Assembly (NCBI GenBank): GCA_041584475.1
Contig: JBFHDX010000047.1
Coordinates: 1 to 27,822, forward strand
DNA length: 27,822 bases
From: JBFHDX01 sp041584475
Lineage (GTDB): Bacteria > Pseudomonadota > Alphaproteobacteria > UBA8366 > JADFVY01
Direction: 5' to 3'
Every line of letters begins with the position of its first letter. Position 1 is the stretch's first letter. The position numbers and the translations under genes were made by a program. The notes under the pieces are model-generated. The model did not search any database. It was not told the origin of the DNA and saw nothing but the letters and a program-made list of their open reading frames with translations. Below, piece after piece: positions 21,703 to 27,822 of the stretch.

Positions 21703-24126
21703 TCAGCCGTCGCCCAGTGCGCGACGCACCGCGTCGGCGAGCAGGGCTCCGTCGTATGGCTTGGCGAGGAATTGCGTGGACTTGTCGGCGTTTACGCCCG
21801 GTTCCGGACCGGCATCGGCGTAGCCCGACACATAGAGCACGGGCACGTCGGATTTTCGCGTCCGCGCCGCCACCGCCAGATCGATGCCGCTCATGCCGCC
21901 GGGAAGCGCGATGTCCGTGATCAAGAGGTCGAACGACTCGCCATCGTCGAGCAGCACCAGCGCCTGGTGGGCGTCGTCCGCCTCGACGACCTCGTAGCCC
22001 AGTCGCTTCAGCTGGAGCGCTGCGACGGCGCGGACGTCGGGTTCGTCGTCGACCAGCAGGACGCGCTCGTGACCGCCGCTCGGTTCGCTCGCGGACTCGG
22101 TGCTCTCGCGGTCGAGCTCCGCCTCCTTGCGCGGCAGCCAAAGCTCGATCCGCGTGCCGCGCCCGGGCGTGCTCTCGAGGCTCAGGTATCCGCCGAACTG
22201 GCTGAGGAATCCATAGACCATGCTGAGCCCCAGGCCCGTCCCCTTGCCGGGCTCCTTGGTCGTGAAGAAGGGCTGCACGGCCTGGCGGGCGACCTCCGGA
22301 TCCATGCCGTGACCGGTATCCGAGACGCCAACGCAGACGTATTCGCCGGTCGGGATCGGCTGTCCGCCGACATCGGTCGCGCAGTCGAGCCGGCGGTTGG
22401 CAACGTCGATCGTCAGCGAACCGCCGCCGGGCATGGCGTCGCGGGCGTTGACGGCGAGGTTGAGGATCGCGTTCTCGAGCTGGCCGCGGTCGACGAGGAC
22501 CGGCCAAACATCGTCCTCGGTCTCGGTCTGGATCGTGTACTCGCTGCCCAGCGACCGGCGCAGCAGTTCGCGCAGCCCCTCGACGGTGCGACCGAGGTCC
22601 GTGATCTTCGGCGTGACCGTCTGCCGTCGGGCGAAGGCGAGCATCCGTTTCGCGAGTTCGGCGCCGCGGCGTCCGGCGTCCATCGCGACCTTCAGCTGAC
22701 CGATGATCTCTTCGTCGCGCAGCGCCTCGTTGCCGAGCGCAAACTCCAGATTGCCCAGGACGATGGTCAGCAGATTGTTGAAATCGTGGGCCATGCCGCC
22801 GCTGAGCTGACCGATCACCTCCATTTTCTGCGACTGGAACAGTGCCTCCTCGGTCTCCCTGCGCGCGGTGATGTCGGACTGGATGATCACCCAGTTGCTG
22901 ACGACACCGTCATTGTCGCGAATCGGGCTTGCGCTGACCTCGGCCCAAAACGGGCGGCCGTCGCGGGCGTGCAGGCAGAGCTCCGCCTTCGCCGAACGGC
23001 GCTGGCGGATCGCGACCTCGAGCTTGACGAGCTCGTTCATGTCGGTCTGCGGTCCGGCGAGGATCTTCCGGTTGCGGCCGATGACCTCTTCGACCGGCCA
23101 GCCGGTCATCGCCGTGAAGGCGGGGTTGGCGAATACGATCGGGTTGTCCGGCTGCCGTGGATCGGTGATCAGTACCGCGCTCGAGGTGGCGTTCACCGCC
23201 GCCGCCAGCTGGCGGTTCGTCTCGGCGAATTCCTTGAGCGCGGCCTCGCGCCGCTTGATTTCCGTGATGTCGGTGTAGAGCCCGACGACCCTGCCGTTCG
23301 CGGACCGCGATTCCGTGATGCGGACCCATTTGCCATCGGCGAGCGCCTCCTCGAAGGGAATGCCCGGATTGGCATGCCGGTCGATCGTCTCGGCGAGCCA
23401 CTGTTCGACGCGGCCGCGCGCATCGACGATGAGTCCGGTTGTCGCCTGAAGCCGCATGAGGTCGCGGAAACGCGCGCCCTGCACGACCTCCGCGGCGGCA
23501 TCTCCGAACAGCTGCCGGTAGCGCTGGTTGCAGGCGACCAGCCGGTCGTTGGCATCCCAGAGCACGAAACCGTCATCGATCGCTTCGAGCGCCTCGGCAA
23601 GGATGTTCTGGGCCTCGATCAGCTCCGCATTCGCCTGGCGCAGTGCGAGCGTGCGCTGCTCGACGCGACGCTCGAGTTCCTCGTGCGCCTGCTTCAGGGC
23701 GGTTTCGGCGCGGTTGCGGGCGATGTGCGTATCGAGCCGCGCAACCAGGGCGCCGACCTTGAATGGCTTCGTGACGTAGTCGTTGGCGCCGACGCGGAAG
23801 CATTCGGCGATGCTCTCGCCGTCGTCCATCGAGGTCAGCATGATCACCGGGAGCTCCGCGGCGCTGCGCGTCGCGCGAATCGCCTCCAGCACCGCGCGGC
23901 CATCGATTCCGGGCATGATCAGGTCGAGCAGGACGAGGTCGAAGGGCTGCACGTCGAGCAGATCGAGCGCCGCCTGGCCGTCCGCAACGGCGACGGCGAC
24001 GAACCCCTCGCGCGTGAGGCGCCGGTCCATAAGGTCCCGGTTGAACGCATCGTCATCGACGACGAGGACGCGGCCCCTGCCGACAGCCTCGTGCTCGGTC
24101 ACGACTTGCAGGATCCGTTTGTTCAT
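21703..24126 (-). CDS. Hybrid histidine kinase: receiver, two PAS domains, kinase core, receiver
   Basis: 807 residues, soluble. N-terminal receiver (about 18-135: D24-D26, phospho-acceptor D68, K120), a helical coiled linker (about 137-180), PAS 1 (about 180-292), PAS 2 (about 308-422), HisKA with H447 in AHDFNN, HATPase_c (N-box about 551-560, G1 DTGHGM from 603, G2 GTGLGL from 629), and a C-terminal receiver (D738, K789 in LAKPYD). PAS 2 closely resembles LOV domains (DPRQPDNPIVFANPAF, PFWAEV, IIQSDIT), but the photoactive Cys position is Arg353 (GRNRKIL), and neither the LLNY nor the FWN Asn is kept. ATG 24126 is preferred over 24237 because the receiver begins soon after it and GAGGGG lies upstream. 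No cognate regulator is adjacent. Confidence 0.9.
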   Translation of the reverse strand: MNKRILQVVTEHEAVGRGRVLVVDDDAFNRDLMDRRLTREGFVAVAVADGQAALDLLDVQPFDLVLLDLIMPGIDGRAVLEAIRATRSAAELPVIMLTSMDDGESIAECFRVGANDYVTKPFKVGALVARLDTHIARNRAETALKQAHEELERRVEQRTLALRQANAELIEAQNILAEALEAIDDGFVLWDANDRLVACNQRYRQLFGDAAAEVVQGARFRDLMRLQATTGLIVDARGRVEQWLAETIDRHANPGIPFEEALADGKWVRITESRSANGRVVGLYTDITEIKRREAALKEFAETNRQLAAAVNATSSAVLITDPRQPDNPIVFANPAFTAMTGWPVEEVIGRNRKILAGPQTDMNELVKLEVAIRQRRSAKAELCLHARDGRPFWAEVSASPIRDNDGVVSNWVIIQSDITARRETEEALFQSQKMEVIGQLSGGMAHDFNNLLTIVLGNLEFALGNEALRDEEIIGQLKVAMDAGRRGAELAKRMLAFARRQTVTPKITDLGRTVEGLRELLRRSLGSEYTIQTETEDDVWPVLVDRGQLENAILNLAVNARDAMPGGGSLTIDVANRRLDCATDVGGQPIPTGEYVCVGVSDTGHGMDPEVARQAVQPFFTTKEPGKGTGLGLSMVYGFLSQFGGYLSLESTPGRGTRIELWLPRKEAELDRESTESASEPSGGHERVLLVDDEPDVRAVAALQLKRLGYEVVEADDAHQALVLLDDGESFDLLITDIALPGGMSGIDLAVAARTRKSDVPVLYVSGYADAGPEPGVNADKSTQFLAKPYDGALLADAVRRALGDG

Positions 24127-24270
24127 GTTGCGAATCGCCCCTCGCAGAAAGCCAAAACCCCACCCGGTCGCGCATCTCGATGCAGAAACCGTGCCAGCAT
24201 TGGCGGGCGCGCTCGCGGCCGCACGAGGTCGGTGCAAACGTCCTCGCGGCGCACCGGCGCAGCCAATTTT

Positions 24271-24286
24271 CGCCGTCTTTACGGCG
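24271..24286. other. Hairpin in the gap between the hybrid kinase and the EipB-like gene
   Basis: The 284-base divergent gap 24127-24410 has no gene. It contains CGCCGT (24271-24276) / ACGGCG (24281-24286) with a CTTT loop, followed by GTTTAACC. The T-run is too short for a convincing terminator, and no gene would be terminated here. The surrounding A/T-richer segment (24265-24303) is the likeliest place for a promoter, but I see no clear hexamers. Confidence 0.3.
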
Positions 24287-24410
24287 GTTTAACCAAATTG
24301 TGGCTGAATCGAAGGGCACCGGCCGATCCCGGACTCGCCGCGATTTCCAGCGGCGGGATACGCCTGCCGGGGGTGCCGGTATCGTTCTGACTGGACGGCG
24401 GACCATCGCG

Positions 24411-25394
24411 ATGACCCTTGCCAGCCGGCTGGCGACCACCGTTGCCCTGCTGACCGTGCCGCTCGGCGGCGCGGCGGCGGCCGAGATGGTCTCGCACGAG
24501 GCCGTCTATCGGCTGACCCTCGAGGATCTGCGCATCGAGGGCTGGGCGGAGCGGTCGGGGGGCACGATGGAACTCCGCTTTGCCCGCGACTGCTTCCACT
24601 GGGCCGTCGACCGGCATCTCGAATTCGGCATCCGCTTCACCGACGGCCGCCGCACCCAGATCGTCGTCACCGAGAAGATCCGCGAATCGATCAACGGCGA
24701 GCAGTTCTGGTTCTGGTCCCGCACGACGCTCAACGGCGGCACGGCGCGGATCATTGCCGGTCACGCGGTGCGCCCGCAGGAGGGCCAGATGATCACCGTC
24801 GAGCCGCCAAAGGAGGAGAAGGCGGAGAACGGCAAGGCCGGCGCAGGCAAGCCGGGATCGTCGGGGCTGAAGGTCGCGCAGGCACAGGCGGCGGAGGCAG
24901 CGAAACCGCCGGCCGGAAAGCCCGGCGCGGACGGGGACAAGAAGGTGGAGAAGCGGCTGCTCGGCGTCACCATCGACTACGCCTGGCCGGAAGACACGGA
25001 CGTCGAGGTCCCGCCGGACGTCATCTTTCCCTTCACGGCGCTGTCGAAGCAGCTCGACTCGCTGCAATCGAACTCGCTGATCAGGGAGCAGCACATATTC
25101 GATGGCACCAGCGCCAGCGGCGCGTTCCGCGTCGTCTACGACCCGATCCGGGTGGCGTCGGTGACGTCCGCCCCGGTGCCGGAAGGCGAGGCCGAACTCG
25201 TGAATGCGCGGTCGTGGCGATTTCAGATCCGCTACGTCCCGCTCGAGGGCGGGCAGGGCAAGCCCCTGCGCACGACGACGTCGCTGCTCCACGCCAACGG
25301 CGTCACCAGCCAGGTGGTGATGGATTACGGGCCGTTCTCGGTCAAGGGCGACATCATTTCGATCAAGTCGCTGGAGCCGCCGGCCTGCGAATGA
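24411..25394 (+). CDS. Secreted EipB-family (DUF1849) cell-envelope protein with a low-complexity insert
   Basis: 327 residues. A Sec signal peptide covers about 1-24 (hydrophobic core TTVALLTVPLGGAAA, cleavage near AAA-AEM), so the mature protein is periplasmic. The EipB/DUF1849 pattern is visible: HEAVYRLTL near the mature start, ARDC with C61, IFPFTAL (205-211), and penultimate C326. The two Cys correspond to the disulfide pair known in Brucella EipB. Residues about 131-181 form a Lys/Gly/Pro/Ala-rich insert absent from the downstream paralog. ATG 24411 is chosen because the signal peptide starts there; the longer frame from 24180 adds unrelated sequence. EipB supports envelope integrity, but its molecular role is unsettled. 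First of two tandem paralogs. Confidence 0.82.
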   Translation: MTLASRLATTVALLTVPLGGAAAAEMVSHEAVYRLTLEDLRIEGWAERSGGTMELRFARDCFHWAVDRHLEFGIRFTDGRRTQIVVTEKIRESINGEQFWFWSRTTLNGGTARIIAGHAVRPQEGQMITVEPPKEEKAENGKAGAGKPGSSGLKVAQAQAAEAAKPPAGKPGADGDKKVEKRLLGVTIDYAWPEDTDVEVPPDVIFPFTALSKQLDSLQSNSLIREQHIFDGTSASGAFRVVYDPIRVASVTSAPVPEGEAELVNARSWRFQIRYVPLEGGQGKPLRTTTSLLHANGVTSQVVMDYGPFSVKGDIISIKSLEPPACE

Positions 25395-25448
25395 CCGGTG
25401 TGCGCCGGCCGCCCGCCGGAACCGCGACAATTCCTCAAGGAGCGTCTC

Positions 25449-26231
25449 ATGAAGCGGTCGATCGTCCTGGCTTTCCTCGTGCTTGCCGGCGCCGGCACGC
25501 AGGCGACGGCGGAGATCGTGCCGCACGAGGCACGGTACCGGATCGACCTCGATCAGCTGCGGGTCCAGGGCTTCGCGGTCGAGGCGGAGGGTGCGATGGC
25601 GATCCGCGCCGCCCGCGACTGCGAGAAATGGGAGATCGTCAAGGAGCTGATCTTCGTCGTCAGCCTGTCGGACGGGCAGGCGCTGCAACTGCACACGCTG
25701 GAGCGCTATTACGAAGGACTCGACGGCGAACGGCTCGAATTCACCGGCTGGTTCAAGGTCAATGGCAGCCTGCGTCTGAATGTCAAAGGCCGCGCCACGC
25801 TGACGCCGGGCCGCGGCGGTGCGGTGCGGTTCGTCCGCCCGGAAAATGAGGAAATGGCGCTGCCCGCCGGCACGCGTTTCCCGATGATGGCCCTCGAACA
25901 GACGCTGGACGCGCTGCGTGCCGGCCGCTCGCTGCCCGAGGGCACGGTCTACAGCGGCATGGGACTGACGGTCACGACCAGGGCAGCGCCCGCGGAGGCG
26001 CGCCCGTTCAAACACGAGCCCAAGGGCGACGTCGCGCTCTTGCGCGGACGATCGTGGCGCGTCCAGGGCACGATGTTCCCCGATCCCGACCGCCGCGGCG
26101 ATCCGCTCGCGACGGAATCGACCGAGATTCTCGCGAACGGGGTTATCAGCCGCTTCTCGAGCGATTTCGACGCCATGACGGTTAGCGGCGAGCTGGTCGA
26201 GATCAAGAAGCTGCCGTTGCCGGGCTGCTAG
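25449..26231 (+). CDS. Second secreted EipB-family (DUF1849) protein
   Basis: 260 residues with an N-terminal signal peptide (about 1-21, core SIVLAFLVLAGAG, cleavage near ATA-EIV). Mature sequence begins VPHEARYRIDL, followed by ARDC with C58, RFPMMAL (143-149) and a terminal C260, so the disulfide pair of the family is kept. ATG 25449 has a strong AAGGAG (25437-25442), six bases away; the 51 bases of open frame before it lie in the gap and look non-coding. It follows its paralog by 54 bases in the same direction, probably in one operon. It lacks the upstream copy's low-complexity insert. Divergence between the two suggests an old duplication. Confidence 0.82.
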   Translation: MKRSIVLAFLVLAGAGTQATAEIVPHEARYRIDLDQLRVQGFAVEAEGAMAIRAARDCEKWEIVKELIFVVSLSDGQALQLHTLERYYEGLDGERLEFTGWFKVNGSLRLNVKGRATLTPGRGGAVRFVRPENEEMALPAGTRFPMMALEQTLDALRAGRSLPEGTVYSGMGLTVTTRAAPAEARPFKHEPKGDVALLRGRSWRVQGTMFPDPDRRGDPLATESTEILANGVISRFSSDFDAMTVSGELVEIKKLPLPGC

Positions 26232-26290
26232 TACATCATCCACTTACGTGGAAGCGGGAGCGGGCTGGAGCGAACCAATCGGATAATGCT

Positions 26291-26953
26291 CTAGGGACGC
26301 CCGACCTCCTCGGCCTCGATGGTCCACGGCTCCGCCGCGGCGGCCGCCGTCCACGCGCGCATTGCCGGCAACTCGCGGACCGCATCGCAATAGGCCCGCT
26401 CGATCTCGCCGACGGTAACGTGATAGGTGGCGAAGCGCGTGACGACCGGCGCGAACATGGCGTCGGCAATGGAAAACCGCCCGAACAGGAATGGGCCTCC
26501 GGCACCGAACCGGTCGCGGCAGTCGCGCCAGATCGCGCAGACACGGTCGATGTCGCGGCGCACGTCGGCGCCCACCTCGACGCCGGGCCGGTCCGCACGG
26601 ATGTTCATCGGCAGCGCCTCGCGCAGGGCGAAGAAGCCCGCATGCATCTCGGCGCTCACCGCCCGCGCCGTGGCGCGTGCCTCGACCTCGTCCGGCCACA
26701 GCCCCGCCGCCGGCGCGATCTCCGCGACATACTCGCCGATCGCCAGCGACTCCCAGACCGTGACGTTGCCGTGGTGCAGCACCGGCACGAGCCCCGCCAG
26801 CGAATGGACGCGGATGCGCGCCGCCGTCTCGGGCAGGCCGAGGGGAATCACTTCCTCGTCGAAGTCGAGCCCGGCCATGCGCGCCGCGAGCCAGCCGCGC
26901 AGCGACCACGACGAGTAGTTGCGATTGCCGATTACCAGAACGATCCGCGACAT
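26291..26953 (-). CDS. Glutathione S-transferase family protein
   Basis: 220 residues, the usual GST length. An N-terminal thioredoxin-like fold (about 3-80) contains NYSSWSLRGWLA (12-23), where a Ser is the likely thiolate-stabilising residue, and VPVLHHGNVTVWESLAIGEY with the cis-Pro and the Glu-Ser glutathione contact. The C-terminal helical domain (about 90-210) includes FSIADAMFAPV, the N-capping box typical of GSTs. The substrate is unknown. It is convergent with the EipB pair and divergent from the aminopeptidase gene 98 bases away. Confidence 0.88.
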   Translation of the reverse strand: MSRIVLVIGNRNYSSWSLRGWLAARMAGLDFDEEVIPLGLPETAARIRVHSLAGLVPVLHHGNVTVWESLAIGEYVAEIAPAAGLWPDEVEARATARAVSAEMHAGFFALREALPMNIRADRPGVEVGADVRRDIDRVCAIWRDCRDRFGAGGPFLFGRFSIADAMFAPVVTRFATYHVTVGEIERAYCDAVRELPAMRAWTAAAAAEPWTIEAEEVGRP

Positions 26954-27051
26954 GGCGCTGCAGTCCCCGTTGCCTGATGTCGTCGCTGCCGCTACAAGCA
27001 GCGGCTGCAGGGATCATGCGCCGAACCGTCCGGCGTGCAAGGAGATTCGCA

Positions 27052-27822
27052 ATGGAGTTGAACTGTCTGGTCGACGGCAAGGACGGCGCGGCGATTCCGC
27101 TGACGCCCGTGACCGCCGACACGCTCGCCGGCATCGCCGACGCGCTGCCGGGGGACGCCGCCGGCTGGGTCGTCGGCTCCGGCTATCGCGGCAAGCCCGG
27201 AACGGTGTTGTTGCTGCCCGGCGGCAAGAAGGGCGCGCCCGCACGCGCGCTCGTCGGCACCGAGGGCGAGTCGGACCTGTGGTCGTGGGGTGGTGCCGCG
27301 GCGGCGCTGCCGCAGGGTCGCTATCGCATCGACGGCCGCCTGCCGGCGGCCGCCGCGACGCGGGCGGCACTCGGCTGGGCGCTCGGAAGCTATGCCTTCA
27401 CGCGCTACAAGGCGGCTGAAAACGGCGCGCGCGAGCTGCTGTGGCCGGCCGAGGCCGATCGCGCCCATGTCGAGGCGGCGGCGAGCGGCACCTGGCTGAC
27501 GCGCGACCTGATCAACACGCCGGCCTCCGACATGGGCCCGGCGGAGCTGGCGGAAGCGGCCCAGGCGCTCGCCGCCGAGTTCGGCGCGAGCTGCGAGGTG
27601 GTCGTCGGCGACGATTTGCTCGACCGGGGGTTTCCGGCGGTCCACGCGGTCGGCCGGGCGGCCTCGCGCGCGCCGCGGCTTATCGATCTCGTCTGGGGCG
27701 ATGCCGGCGCCCCGAGGGTGACGCTCGTCGGCAAGGGCGTCTGCTTCGACAGCGGCGGGCTCGACCTGAAGTCCGCGGCGGCGATGAAGCTGATGAAGAA
27801 GGACATGGGCGGAGCCGCGGCC
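27052..27822 (+). CDS. M17 leucyl aminopeptidase-family protein (5' part, cut by window edge)
   Basis: 257 residues are visible before the sequence ends; no stop is reached. The N-terminal domain is about 1-145; the catalytic domain begins near LTRDLINTPASDMGP (149-163), a family landmark. K228 and D233 (VGKGVCFDSGG), K240 (LDLK) and D251 (KKDMGGAA) reproduce exactly the spacing of K270, D275, K282 and D293 of E. coli PepA, the two-metal site. The remaining ligands lie beyond the edge. The enzyme should remove N-terminal residues from peptides in the cytosol. ATG 27052 has AAGGAG at 27039-27044. The start is a short N-domain form, more like PepB/HmpAP-type homologues than full PepA. Confidence 0.9.
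   Translation, partial: MELNCLVDGKDGAAIPLTPVTADTLAGIADALPGDAAGWVVGSGYRGKPGTVLLLPGGKKGAPARALVGTEGESDLWSWGGAAAALPQGRYRIDGRLPAAAATRAALGWALGSYAFTRYKAAENGARELLWPAEADRAHVEAAASGTWLTRDLINTPASDMGPAELAEAAQALAAEFGASCEVVVGDDLLDRGFPAVHAVGRAASRAPRLIDLVWGDAGAPRVTLVGKGVCFDSGGLDLKSAAAMKLMKKDMGGAAA

Noticed and set aside
24288..24296. TTTAACCAA as a possible CtrA half site upstream of the EipB-like gene
   Set aside because: The second TTAA half at the proper spacing is missing, and one short match is expected by chance.
21772..24390. An 872-residue plus-strand open frame opposite the second hybrid kinase
   Set aside because: Same reason: the minus strand has receiver, PAS, HisKA and HATPase motifs, and the plus frame has no recognisable domain.
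24180..24410. An upstream start for the first EipB-like gene adding 77 residues
   Set aside because: It would bury the signal peptide inside the protein; the added sequence is Arg-rich and unlike a leader.
24279..26243. A 654-residue minus-strand open frame across both EipB-like genes
   Set aside because: Both plus-strand genes have signal peptides, ribosome sites and family motifs; the minus frame spans their intergenic gap and shows none.

Overview
The window is high-GC DNA with tightly packed genes and strong G/C bias at third codon positions. The gene content points to an alphaproteobacterium, possibly Rhodospirillales-like: two EipB/DUF1849 periplasmic proteins (a family known mainly from Alphaproteobacteria), a FixL-type heme-PAS motif and a perfect FNR/FixK box. 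No tRNA, rRNA, CRISPR array, insertion sequence or integrase is visible. The assignment to order is inference.

Layout. (1) 3-116 is the tail of an unidentified gene, closed by a clean intrinsic terminator. A 448-base non-coding stretch with several hairpins follows. (2) 594-5194 (+) is a three-gene phosphorelay operon: a GAF/PAS hybrid histidine kinase with two receiver domains, a single-domain response regulator, and an Hpt protein carrying three receivers. The kinase PAS keeps the His and Arg that FixL uses to bind and read heme. (3) 5265-12687 is a histidine-utilisation cluster. hutC-hutF (-) diverge from hutI-hutH-hutG-hutU (+) across a 93-base control region with a HutC-type operator lying on both putative promoters. 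It encodes the five-step route through formiminoglutamate and formylglutamate to glutamate and formate. (4) 12796-15159 (+) is an orphan large subunit of a form II molybdenum hydroxylase. (5) 15144-20397 (-) holds two overlapping genes for an ATP-driven, iron-sulfur 2-hydroxyacyl-CoA dehydratase-like system: a 1201-residue protein with two ASKHA activase domains plus a DUF2229 region, and a 552-residue cysteine-bearing partner. A perfect FNR/FixK site lies upstream at class II spacing from a plausible -10. (6) 20676-21668 (+), divergent, is an enoyl-CoA reductase-like MDR protein. (7) 21703-24126 (-) is a second hybrid kinase whose second PAS looks LOV-derived but has Arg where the photoactive Cys belongs. 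(8) 24411-26231 (+) are tandem EipB-like secreted proteins. (9) 26291-26953 (-) is a glutathione S-transferase. (10) 27052-27822 (+) is the start of an M17 leucyl aminopeptidase-like gene cut by the window edge.

How it fits together. The hut cluster is a conventional self-regulated catabolic unit, lacking only a visible transporter and hutD. The most unusual part is the tandem-ASKHA/DUF2229 system. Its oxygen-labile iron-sulfur chemistry fits the FNR/FixK site in front of it, and the divergent enoyl-CoA reductase could act on the enoyl-CoA that a dehydratase would release. The true substrate is unknown. A link between the putative oxygen-sensing kinase and that FNR-type control is possible but not shown by the sequence.
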